From contig NZ_QICS01000015.1 in the NCBI RefSeq assembly GCF_003201285.1, positions 1 to 64,000 of the forward strand: DNA of 64,000 bases, in the 5' to 3' direction. A program made the position numbers and the translations under genes. Position 1 is the stretch's first letter. Each line of letters opens with the position of its first letter. This DNA is from Lachnotalea glycerini. GTDB lineage: Bacteria; Bacillota; Clostridia; Lachnospirales; Lachnospiraceae. Positions 46,772 through 55,094 of the stretch are shown here, one piece after another. The notes under the pieces were generated by a model. That model was given only the letters and a program-made list of their open reading frames with translations. It made no database searches and had not been told where the DNA came from.

Positions 46772-47815
46772 ATGAGAGAATTAATTGATCAATTAGTTAA
46801 TTCAAGTGAATTAACATCGAATGAATATGCGTATTTGTTAGAGCACCTTGATAATGAAAATCAAGAGTATTTGCGTCAGAAGGCGGCAGAGAAGGCGAAA
46901 CAATATTATGGTAAAGCGGTTTATGTAAGAGGCTTGATTGAATTTACCAATTATTGCAAAAACGATTGTTATTATTGTGGAATTCGAAAGAGCAACCACA
47001 ATGCAATAAGGTATCATTTGACAAAGGAAGAAATACTGAATTGCTGTGCAGAAGGTTATCAGCTTGGGTTTCGGACATTTGTACTTCAAGGAGGAGAAGA
47101 CGTTTCATATCAAGATTTAGATATTGTGTCTATAATCGAAGCCATTAAGGAAAAATATTTTGATTGTGCCTTAACCTTATCAATCGGGGAAAAAAGCTAC
47201 GACTCATACTTAAAGTATTATAAAGCAGGTGCAGACCGATATTTACTTCGCCATGAAACTGCAAACTCAAAGCATTACAATAATTTACATCCAGACAGTT
47301 TGTCAGCCGAAAACAGAAAGAGATGCTTATACGATCTAAAGGAAATCGGCTATCAGGTGGGATGTGGTTTTATGGTTGGATCGCCTCATCAGACAACTGA
47401 AAATATAGTAGAGGATTTGATGTTTATTAAAGAGTTGTCACCGCAAATGGTTGGAATTGGTCCGTTTATTTCCCACAAGGATACACCTTTTAGGGAATTT
47501 GCAAATGGTTCAGTTGATATGACATTGAATCTGATTGCAATTATTCGCCTGATGCTTCCCAATATTTTGATTCCTGCCACAACAGCACTTGGAACATTGG
47601 ATCATAAAGGCAGAGAAAAAGGAATTTTAGCAGGAGCAAATGTATTGATGCCTAATTTATCTCCGACTGACGTTCGTAAAAAGTATATGCTTTATGACAA
47701 TAAAATTTGTACAGGAGATGAAGCTGCACAATGCAGGCAATGTCTACAAAGACGAATCGAGGCAATCGGCTACCAAATTGTTGAAGACAGAGGTGATTGT
47801 AAGCCATTGAAATAA
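46772..47815 (+). CDS. hydE: [FeFe]-hydrogenase maturation radical SAM enzyme HydE
   Basis: 347-residue radical SAM enzyme of H-cluster assembly, thought to act on the HydG-made iron-cysteine synthon. The radical SAM cysteines 62, 66 and 69 are in YCKNDCYYCG. ATG 46772 follows TGGAGG. The C-terminal CxxC near residue 325 (AAQCRQCLQRR) is present. The next gene is hydG. Confidence 0.95.
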   Translation: MRELIDQLVNSSELTSNEYAYLLEHLDNENQEYLRQKAAEKAKQYYGKAVYVRGLIEFTNYCKNDCYYCGIRKSNHNAIRYHLTKEEILNCCAEGYQLGFRTFVLQGGEDVSYQDLDIVSIIEAIKEKYFDCALTLSIGEKSYDSYLKYYKAGADRYLLRHETANSKHYNNLHPDSLSAENRKRCLYDLKEIGYQVGCGFMVGSPHQTTENIVEDLMFIKELSPQMVGIGPFISHKDTPFREFANGSVDMTLNLIAIIRLMLPNILIPATTALGTLDHKGREKGILAGANVLMPNLSPTDVRKKYMLYDNKICTGDEAAQCRQCLQRRIEAIGYQIVEDRGDCKPLK

Positions 47816-47929
47816 TCAAATGAATCAATAAAATGTGTAATGTTTTTAACGTGCATTATCGTATAAATGTATATCAATAAATTTGATCACAGAAGAAAAG
47901 AAGAAAAGAATTTAAATGAAAGGATAAAT

Positions 47930-47995
47930 GCAAACACGTAACTTTCATCTTTGTGTTTGCGTTTCAAATGAGCATTAGGCATGTTTGTTTGAAAC
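47930..47995 (+). promoter_or_regulatory. Paired hairpins just upstream of hydG
   Basis: GCAAACAC (47930-47937) pairs with GTGTTTGC (47953-47960), and directly after it GTTTCAAA (47961-47968) pairs with TTTGAAAC (47988-47995). The hydG start is 12 bases further on and lacks a clear ribosome site. A control role on hydG translation is possible. Confidence 0.6.
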
Positions 47996-48007
47996 ACGGT
48001 ATAAATT

Positions 48008-49426
48008 ATGTACAATGTAAAATCACCAAAAGCAGAAGAATTCATTAATCATGAAGAAATATTAGCTTCCATAGAGTATGCAAAAGAGAATAAGAGTAAT
48101 CGAAATTTGATTGAGTCATTAATTGAAAGAGCAAGTGACTGTAAAGGATTAAGTCATAAAGAAGCGCTGGTATTACTGGAATGTGACCAGGAGGATTTAA
48201 ATCAGAAGATGTTTTCACTTGCGAAAGAAATCAAGCAAAAAATATATGGAGACAGAATTGTCATGTTTGCACCATTATATCTGTCAAATTATTGTGTGAA
48301 TGGCTGCGTTTACTGTCCTTATCATATGAAAAATAAGCATATTAGACGTAAGAAACTCACACAAGAAGAAATTCGGAGTGAAGTCATTGCACTTCAGGAT
48401 ATGGGACATAAAAGACTTGCTCTTGAAACAGGGGAAGATCCAGTGAATAATCCAATTGAATACGTACTGGAAAGCATCAATACCATCTATAGTATAAAGC
48501 ATAAAAACGGCGCAATCCGTCGGGTTAATGTAAATATAGCTGCTACAACAGTAGAAAATTACGAAAAGCTTAAGGATGCAGGTATAGGAACTTATATCTT
48601 GTTTCAAGAGACTTACCATAAAGAAAATTATGAAAAATTACATCCAACAGGACCAAAACATGATTATGCCTATCATACCGAAGCAATGGATCGGGCTATG
48701 GATGGCGGTATTGATGATGTTGGAATCGGTGTTTTATTTGGCCTAAATATGTACAGATACGATTTCGCAGGATTGTTAATGCATGCAGAACATTTAGAGG
48801 CCTATAAGGGAGTAGGACCGCATACCATCAGCGTTCCTAGAATCAGACCTGCAGATGATGTAGATCCTTCGGAATATAAGGACGCGTTATCAGATGAGCT
48901 GTTTGCTAAAATAGTAGCTATAGTACGAATCGCTGTTCCATATACCGGAATGATTATTTCAACCAGAGAATCAAAAAAGACAAGAGAAAAAGTTCTAAAA
49001 TTAGGTGTTTCACAAATCAGCGGCGGCTCTAGAACCAGTGTCGGTGGTTATGCTAAAGAAGAAGCCGACGAGGACAATTCTTCTCAGTTTGATGTAAGTG
49101 ATACAAGAACACTGGATGAAATAGTGAACTGGCTTTTAGAGCTAGGCTATATCCCAAGCTTTTGTACTGCCTGTTATCGGGAAGGACGTACCGGTGACCG
49201 TTTTATGCAGCTTGCTAAGTCAGGACAAATTTCAAACTGCTGTCAGCCAAATGCCTTAATGACGCTTAATGAGTATTTGGAAGACTATGCTTCAGAAGAT
49301 ACGAAAGAAAAAGGTAAAAAAGTAATGAAAGAGCAACTGGAATTTATAAAAAGTGATAAGGTTAAGTCAATCGCAAAGCAGCACATAAATGAAATGGCAG
49401 AGGGGAAACGTGATTTTAGGTTTTAA
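48008..49426 (+). CDS. hydG: [FeFe]-hydrogenase maturation tyrosine lyase HydG
   Basis: 472-residue radical SAM enzyme that cleaves tyrosine to p-cresol, CO and cyanide and builds the Fe(CO)(CN)-cysteine unit. The radical SAM motif is CVNGCVYCPYH near residue 96. The C-terminal second cluster motif is CTACYREG followed by NCCQPNA. Start ATG 48008 gives MYNVKSPKAEEFI, as in homologues, though it lacks a strong ribosome site. Confidence 0.97.
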   Translation: MYNVKSPKAEEFINHEEILASIEYAKENKSNRNLIESLIERASDCKGLSHKEALVLLECDQEDLNQKMFSLAKEIKQKIYGDRIVMFAPLYLSNYCVNGCVYCPYHMKNKHIRRKKLTQEEIRSEVIALQDMGHKRLALETGEDPVNNPIEYVLESINTIYSIKHKNGAIRRVNVNIAATTVENYEKLKDAGIGTYILFQETYHKENYEKLHPTGPKHDYAYHTEAMDRAMDGGIDDVGIGVLFGLNMYRYDFAGLLMHAEHLEAYKGVGPHTISVPRIRPADDVDPSEYKDALSDELFAKIVAIVRIAVPYTGMIISTRESKKTREKVLKLGVSQISGGSRTSVGGYAKEEADEDNSSQFDVSDTRTLDEIVNWLLELGYIPSFCTACYREGRTGDRFMQLAKSGQISNCCQPNALMTLNEYLEDYASEDTKEKGKKVMKEQLEFIKSDKVKSIAKQHINEMAEGKRDFRF

Positions 49427-49456
49427 CTTTACATTAATACACCATTGGAGGTATCT

Positions 49457-50647
49457 ATGAGTTTAACGAAAACACCAAGGGCCAATCAACTGCACATTGG
49501 CATATATGGAAAACGAAACAGTGGTAAATCATCTCTTATTAATGCAATTACAAGTCAGGATATTGCACTTGTATCTGAAATTGCAGGTACAACCACAGAT
49601 CCTGTTTATAAGACAATGGAAATCAGCGGAATTGGACCATGTGTATTTATTGATACGGCAGGCTTTGATGATGAAGGTGAGCTTGGAAATAAAAGAATCG
49701 AGAGGACGAAACAAGCTCTTGAAAAAACAGATATAGCTATTGTAGTCTGTTCGGATTACGATTTGGCAATGGAAAAGGAATGGATTGATCAGCTTAAAAA
49801 AGCGGAAATACCATTTATAACTGTTATTAATAAGGTGGATGTTTTAAAAAATAGCGAGGAGCTTGAAGAACAGGTAAAAGCTTTAACGAATATGAAACCT
49901 GTTTTAGTTAGTTGTAAAGAGAAAATCGGAATGGAAGATTTGCTCGAAATACTCAGAAGAAATGTGCCAAAGGACTATGAAGCGAAAAGCATCACGAAGG
50001 ATTTAGTAAAGGAGGGAGATATTGTACTTCTTGTCATGCCTCAGGATATACAGGCGCCAAAGGGGAGACTTATTTTGCCTCAGGTTCAGACACTTCGTGA
50101 TTTGCTGGATAATAAATGCCTGATATTATCTGCTACAACGGATCATTTAGATGATGCGTTGGCGTCTTTGACAAAGCCGCCTGCACTTATTATTACAGAT
50201 TCGCAGGTATTTAAAACCGTATACGAAAAGAAACCAAAGGAAAGTAGGCTTACCTCATTTTCAGTGCTATTTGCCAAGCACAAAGGAGATATAGAATATT
50301 ATGCGAAGAGTGCACAAGCAATCGGTAGACTTACAAAAGATTCTAAGGTACTGATTGCGGAGGCATGTACTCATGCACCGCTTGCAGAAGATATTGGAAG
50401 AGAAAAGATCCCAAGAATGCTTAGAAAGCTTGCAGGAGATGAAATTGATATCAAAATTGTCAGCGGAGTGGACTTTCCAAAAGATTTAACATCGTATGAT
50501 TTAATTATTCAATGCGGAGCGTGTATGTTTAACCGAAAATATGTGATGAACCGAATTGAGCAGGCAAAGGTTTCAAAGGTACCAATGACCAATTATGGGG
50601 TTGCAATAGCATATCTGAATGGAATACTAGATAAAATTGATTATTAA
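49457..50647 (+). CDS. hydF: [FeFe]-hydrogenase maturation GTPase HydF
   Basis: 396-residue scaffold that carries the H-cluster precursor to the hydrogenase. The GTPase domain has GKRNSGKSSL and VINKVDVL. The cluster motif is C304-T-H306 followed by Q352-C353-G-A-C356. In well-studied HydF the residue before CxxC is a histidine; here it is glutamine. The start is ATG 49457 after GGAGG. No hydrogenase structural gene is in the window. Confidence 0.95.
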   Translation: MSLTKTPRANQLHIGIYGKRNSGKSSLINAITSQDIALVSEIAGTTTDPVYKTMEISGIGPCVFIDTAGFDDEGELGNKRIERTKQALEKTDIAIVVCSDYDLAMEKEWIDQLKKAEIPFITVINKVDVLKNSEELEEQVKALTNMKPVLVSCKEKIGMEDLLEILRRNVPKDYEAKSITKDLVKEGDIVLLVMPQDIQAPKGRLILPQVQTLRDLLDNKCLILSATTDHLDDALASLTKPPALIITDSQVFKTVYEKKPKESRLTSFSVLFAKHKGDIEYYAKSAQAIGRLTKDSKVLIAEACTHAPLAEDIGREKIPRMLRKLAGDEIDIKIVSGVDFPKDLTSYDLIIQCGACMFNRKYVMNRIEQAKVSKVPMTNYGVAIAYLNGILDKIDY

Positions 50648-50741
50648 ATCGAACTTTAGAATATAAAGTACTCCCATCAGGGTACCAATTTGGATGTAGG
50701 GTAGTTGCGTACCCATTCAAATATAAGCATGTAAGCAAAGC

Positions 50742-50814
50742 TTACACTTTTTAAAAATATCTGTTATAATAAATAGTGTTGCGCAAAAGTTTAGAATTAT
50801 TTTGCGCAGCACTT
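50742..50814 (+). promoter_or_regulatory. Promoter and hairpin ahead of the MFS gene
   Basis: TTACAC (50742-50747) and TATAAT (50765-50770), 17 bases apart, would start transcription at about 50777. A strong hairpin of AGTGTTGCGCAAAA and TTTTGCGCAGCACT (50775-50813) lies right there, followed by only four T. It may terminate hydF read-through or shape the 5' end of the MFS message. Confidence 0.65.
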
Positions 50815-50841
50815 TTATAGTTTATAGATAGGAAATAGCTT

Positions 50842-52035
50842 ATGAGGCACAGAAAGGAAATATTATTTATGAGTAAGAAAATGAGACTGTTTATTCCCTG
50901 TTATTATGCTTTTTTTGCAAATGGCATGATGGCACTTGTATTAGGGTCTATATTAACGTATTTAATCAAAGAAGCTAGGCTAAGCTACAGTATAGCGGGA
51001 GGCTTGTTATCAGCCTTTGCGATTGGGAATTTACTTGCTAGCTTTGTAAACCCTGCCATGGCAGGAAAAATCGGAAGAAAGAAAACCACAATCATTCTAT
51101 CGGCATTAGTACCGATTGATTTATTCATGATATCATTAATTCCAGCGACGCCAGTTCTATATGTAGCCTGTATTTTGCTTGGAATAGGAAGAGGATCTGT
51201 CAGTATTATTAATAATATGGTTGTTAATGACTATGATGGTACACCGTTTGCATTAAACTTATTACATACCGTATTTGCAATGGGCGCATTTCTGGCTCCA
51301 TTTTTAACTTCACTTTTTGTAAATGCGGGACTAAATTGGAGGTATATCATATATACGGTAACGTCCTTATCTTTACTGTCTGTACTTGGATACGTTACAT
51401 TACCGTTAGAGGATAAAAAGAATAACAGAGAAAAAAATAAAAATCAATCGACACAAAAGGAAAATGGATTTTTAAAAAGCCCGGATTTTTATTTCTGCGG
51501 CCTATTGCTATTTTTTTATTTAGGTGTTGAAAATTGTGTTAATGGATGGTTCGTTACTTATTTTAAGGGCATTGGTATAATGAGCGATACATATGCTACG
51601 AATCTAGTGTCCATAACTTGGATAGTCATAATGCTTGGAAGATTGACAACAGGTTATTTGTCAAAGAAGCTTTCCAAATATAAAATTATGTTAATTAATT
51701 GTAGCTGTACCGTAGTATTCTTTGGTCTGCTTATAGCAACCAAAAATCTTACAGTTATTACCATTGCGGTAATCGGCCTTGGCTTTTTCTTTGCTGGAAT
51801 TTATCCAACGGGTATCGCAAACGCAGGTGAGTTGATTAAGGGTTCTACGGCAGGCATGTCAATGCTGCTTGCAATGGCGGCTATGGGTGGAATTATAACA
51901 CCACAGCTTGTCGGAGTGATTGCCGATGGGAGCATCGGATTAACTGGTGCAATCACGTTCTTAAGTGTTAATGTGGCAATGATGCTCTTGTTTGCTGTTA
52001 TAAGCTATAATCGCTCAAAAAATCAGATTGTATAG
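50842..52035 (+). CDS. MFS transporter
   Basis: 397 residues with 12 predicted helices. The MFS motif A-like sequence AGKIGRKKTT is between helices 2 and 3. The cargo is unknown. It sits next to deoB, so a sugar or nucleoside is plausible but unproven. ATG 50869 (MSKKMRLF) is an alternative start with AAAGGA upstream; both have weak ribosome sites. Confidence 0.85.
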   Translation: MRHRKEILFMSKKMRLFIPCYYAFFANGMMALVLGSILTYLIKEARLSYSIAGGLLSAFAIGNLLASFVNPAMAGKIGRKKTTIILSALVPIDLFMISLIPATPVLYVACILLGIGRGSVSIINNMVVNDYDGTPFALNLLHTVFAMGAFLAPFLTSLFVNAGLNWRYIIYTVTSLSLLSVLGYVTLPLEDKKNNREKNKNQSTQKENGFLKSPDFYFCGLLLFFYLGVENCVNGWFVTYFKGIGIMSDTYATNLVSITWIVIMLGRLTTGYLSKKLSKYKIMLINCSCTVVFFGLLIATKNLTVITIAVIGLGFFFAGIYPTGIANAGELIKGSTAGMSMLLAMAAMGGIITPQLVGVIADGSIGLTGAITFLSVNVAMMLLFAVISYNRSKNQIV

Positions 52036-52161
52036 CAACAAAGTACTAATTTCTGTTATCATGTGCTAATTTTAAGATGTACTAATTGAAATAAATAAGA
52101 TATACTTATAATATATTTTGTAGAAAGGTATGTACAATCAATTTGTACAAGAGGTGACGAG

Positions 52162-53328
52162 ATGAAAAGAGTGTTCTTAATTGTTTTAGATAGCTTTGGA
52201 ATTGGTGAACTGCCGGATGCAGCGAAATTTCATGATGAAGGAAGTAATACCATTAGAGCAACATCAACCAGTAAATTTTTCTCAATGCCTAATATGCAAG
52301 AGCTTGGATTATTTAATATAGATGGCGTAGATTGTCGCGATAAGAACGAAAAACCAACTGGAAGCTTTGCCAGAATGACAGAGGAATCTCAGGGAAAAGA
52401 TACAACAATAGGTCATTGGGAAATAGCAGGGATTCAATCGCCAAAGGCTTTGCCAACCTATCCGTCTGGTTTTCCTAAAGAAATATTGGAGCAGTTTAGC
52501 AAAGAAACGGGAAGAGGCATCCTTTGTAATAAGCCTTATTCGGGAACTGATGTAATCAGAGATTATGGCAAGCAGCATGTGGAAACCGGGGATTTAATTG
52601 TATATACTTCGGCAGACAGTGTATTTCAAATAGCGGCTCATGAGGCAGTAGTGCCGATAGAAACTCTTTATGAATACTGTAAGATTGCGAGAAAGCTATT
52701 GGTTGGCCAACATGGGGTTGGGAGAGTAATAGCAAGACCGTTTGATGGAGAGTTTCCAAATTATAAGAGAACAACAAGGCGTCATGATTTCTCTATGTTT
52801 CCTCCAAAAGATACGATGCTTACAAATTTAAAGGAGCATAATTTTGATGTCATTGCAGTCGGCAAAATAAATGATATCTTTGCAGGTCAGGGAATTACAG
52901 AATATGTTTATACTAAGAATAATGATGAGGGTATTGATCGAACATTAGAATACTTAGATAAGGACTTTAACGGACTTTGCTTTATTAACTTGGTTGATTT
53001 TGATATGCTCTACGGACATAGAAATGATATAGACGGATATGCAAAGGCATTGACTAGTTTTGACAATCGTCTTTCTTCTATTATGGATAAATTAAAAGAG
53101 GAAGATATTTTAATGATTACAGCAGACCATGGTTGTGATCCCAGTACACCATCAACGGATCATTCAAGAGAATATACTCCTTGGGTGATTTATGGAAAGC
53201 CAGTCAAGGAGAATATGAATTTAGGAACATTAGACAGTTTTTCAGATATTGCAAAAACGATCGTTGATTATTTTGAAATCCAATCAGATATTGCAGGAAA
53301 ATCATCACTAAAAGATATTATAAAATAG
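52162..53328 (+). CDS. deoB: Phosphopentomutase
   Basis: Interconverts ribose-1-phosphate and ribose-5-phosphate (and the deoxy forms) in nucleoside salvage. The 388-residue length is normal. The metal-binding start is VLDSFGIGELPDA, and ADHGCDPSTPSTDHSREYTP holds the other ligands. A GAGGTG ribosome site lies upstream. Confidence 0.97.
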   Translation: MKRVFLIVLDSFGIGELPDAAKFHDEGSNTIRATSTSKFFSMPNMQELGLFNIDGVDCRDKNEKPTGSFARMTEESQGKDTTIGHWEIAGIQSPKALPTYPSGFPKEILEQFSKETGRGILCNKPYSGTDVIRDYGKQHVETGDLIVYTSADSVFQIAAHEAVVPIETLYEYCKIARKLLVGQHGVGRVIARPFDGEFPNYKRTTRRHDFSMFPPKDTMLTNLKEHNFDVIAVGKINDIFAGQGITEYVYTKNNDEGIDRTLEYLDKDFNGLCFINLVDFDMLYGHRNDIDGYAKALTSFDNRLSSIMDKLKEEDILMITADHGCDPSTPSTDHSREYTPWVIYGKPVKENMNLGTLDSFSDIAKTIVDYFEIQSDIAGKSSLKDIIK

Positions 53329-53334
53329 AAGACG

Positions 53335-53398
53335 AAAAAATACTCCCATTGCAGGAAGCCTAAAGATATAAAGAAAATGCATTGGGAGTATTTTTTTC
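53335..53398 (+). terminator. deoB terminator, first of two identical copies
   Basis: ATACTCCCATTGCA and its partner TGCATTGGGAGTAT flank a 20-base loop and end in a T run. The same 60-base sequence occurs again at 54028-54088. Confidence 0.88.
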
Positions 53399-53732
53399 AT
53401 AATTCAATTTCATAATAATTGAATTTTATCTGAGTTATTTTAAAGTAATATATCCATGAAATTCATTTGTTGTCGTGTATTGTTAGTATAATTATTTGAA
53501 ATATTACAATCCGCTTACAATTATCGTTAATGAGTTTATATTTATAGATATTTATGATAAAATATTTTAAATTTATTATTAATTATGATTTTATTTGTTG
53601 ATGTAACTATGTTCTTTAATATAAATAATAATATAAATAAATTGGTTAGGTGGATGTGACGATTAATACTGATATATACTCTGTAAGAAAGGAAAAATTT
53701 ATGTATTTAATAATACATCTAGGGTGATTAAT
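53399..53732. other. AT-rich gap without recognised genes
   Basis: About 330 bases, almost all A and T, with short hairpins such as TTCAATTT/AATTGAA near 53405. No gene, RNA or repeat beyond these was recognised. A promoter for the next ORF may be inside. Confidence 0.4.
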
Positions 53733-54029
53733 TTGATAGAGAAGAGATATAATAACTCGAATTTGGAAGAACTTAAAAAAAATAAACGGTTTGCAGAGAC
53801 ACATGGTTCTTTAGCAATGAAGATTGCATTATGTATTTTTATTATTATTAATTTCGTATTAAAAAAAAGTATATATGAATTAATTTTAGTTTTTTTAAGC
53901 GGTTCACTTTTTGAAGAAATATATAAATACAAATATAGTAAGTCAAAAGAAGATATGATAGCAATAATATCTTTGTTAATTATGGTTATTTCTATTTTTG
54001 TTTTGTATCTGATAAAAGACTTTGATTAA
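53733..54029 (+). CDS. Small membrane protein of unknown function
   Basis: 98 residues if started at TTG 53733, which has AGGG upstream; GTG 53724 is an alternative. Two or three hydrophobic helices are predicted (residues 27-45, 48-60, 75-93), with a charged N terminus (NNSNLEELKKNKRFAETHG). I do not recognise the family with confidence; small proteins that look similar occur in Lachnospiraceae. It lies between two copies of the deoB terminator. Confidence 0.55.
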   Translation: MIEKRYNNSNLEELKKNKRFAETHGSLAMKIALCIFIIINFVLKKSIYELILVFLSGSLFEEIYKYKYSKSKEDMIAIISLLIMVISIFVLYLIKDFD

Positions 54030-54092
54030 AAAATACTCCCATTGCAGGAAGCCTAAAGATATAAAGAAAATGCATTGGGAGTATTTTATTTC
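54028..54092 (+). repeat. Second copy of the deoB terminator
   Basis: Identical to 53335-53395 over about 60 bases, then diverging within the T tract. The direct repeats are spaced by 693 bases and enclose the small membrane ORF. Confidence 0.9.
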
Positions 54093-54235
54093 ATTTTCAC
54101 ATTATCAAGTAAAGCTCGATATCTATCTTCATGCGATTTTTCGATGGCAGCAACCATACGAAATTGTGCAGCAAGAGCAGGAAACTTTCTTCTGCGTATT
54201 AGTAAAGTTTTTGTACATTTCCGCAGATATTTGAA
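54086..54235 (-). pseudogene. Rubrerythrin gene remnant
   Basis: On the minus strand, FPALAAQFRMVAAIEKSHED continues RYRALLDNVKMK, matching the second iron-binding helix region of rubrerythrin. The part before it (AEMYKNFTN, like AEMYxxFAKT of intact proteins) is in another frame, so at least one base is lost near 54190. The start, the first helices and the C-terminal rubredoxin domain are missing. The 3' end stops exactly at the repeat at 54028-54092. It cannot encode a working protein. Confidence 0.75.
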
Positions 54236-54311
54236 CTATCTTAAATCAACAATTTAGGTAAAATAAAACAGATATCATAATAATATATGTATTAAAATAA
54301 CATGTAAATTG

Positions 54312-54845
54312 ATGGAAACTTCAAGTGGAAATGATTCAAATGCTGAGTCTTTCGAATCTACGTCAAAAAGCTCTTCTGCAAATGCAGAATCCAATCATAC
54401 AAAGGATACTGGGACAGAGAAGAAATACAAGGAATCAAATGATGAGCTTAAAAAGCTAAAAGAGGAAAAGAAAGAATTTGACAAAAAAATCAAAACGATA
54501 GACAAGTTAATTACAGATAAAGATTACAGTACTAAGTCTGAAAAAGAACTTCTTGATGAACAAGCAAAGCTAAAAGCAGAACGAATAGCTAATAAGTCCC
54601 TTGATATTCATGGTGAAAGTCAATATAATTGTGCAGAACTGATGCAAAATGACTATCATGGCGGTGATAATCAACATTTTTGGATTATTCCATGCAAAGA
54701 TGTAAATGCAGTAAAAATAGTTGCAGTTCATTCAGAAAAAGTATTTAATGTTACTGGTGGTATTTTCAATAATCATACGAGAATTCAGCAGTATTACGAA
54801 AATGGAATGACTTCGCAGATATTTAAGCTCATAAAGGTGGAGTAG
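54312..54845 (+). CDS. Ricin-B-like protein lacking an export signal, possibly 5'-truncated
   Basis: 177 residues. Residues 1-38 are Ser/Asn/Glu-rich, like a surface linker. Residues 40-95 are a charged coiled coil. Residues 97-177 resemble a ricin-type beta-trefoil repeat (LDIHGESQYNCAELMQ and GGDNQHFWII). There is no signal peptide and no clear ribosome site. The reading frame is closed by a stop at 54264, so the export part may have been lost when the scarred region upstream formed. Confidence 0.55.
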   Translation: METSSGNDSNAESFESTSKSSSANAESNHTKDTGTEKKYKESNDELKKLKEEKKEFDKKIKTIDKLITDKDYSTKSEKELLDEQAKLKAERIANKSLDIHGESQYNCAELMQNDYHGGDNQHFWIIPCKDVNAVKIVAVHSEKVFNVTGGIFNNHTRIQQYYENGMTSQIFKLIKVE

Positions 54846-54869
54846 TTATTGAAAGTTCTTGTAATAAAG

Positions 54870-54920
54870 TACCTCTATTTTGAAGTTGCGATATTGAGCA
54901 ATTCATAATAGAGGTATTTT
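54870..54920 (+). terminator. Terminator after the ricin-like gene
   Basis: Arms TACCTCTATT (54870-54879) and AATAGAGGTA (54907-54916), with an inner TTGC/GCAA pair, are followed by TTTT. Confidence 0.75.
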
Positions 54921-55000
54921 AGAGTGAATATATAATTTTAAATACAAATAGCAAAAAATCTTAGTTAATAGAAAGTAAGAAAGAATAAAAAAGTAACCTC

Positions 55001-55028
55001 TTGACAATTCTTTCATGATTAGTATAAA
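55001..55028 (+). promoter_or_regulatory. Promoter of prfC
   Basis: TTGACA (55001-55006) and TATAAA (55023-55028), 16 bases apart, 66 bases before the start. Confidence 0.75.
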
Positions 55029-55094
55029 CTTAATAGGTTATTGACTACGATGAATGGTGAAAGCACCGTTTGGATAGATTTAGGAGGATTTACA

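Noticed and set aside
54022-54257. Plus-strand open frames of 60-70 codons next to the second terminator copy
   Set aside because: They are antisense to the rubrerythrin remnant and have no start signal.
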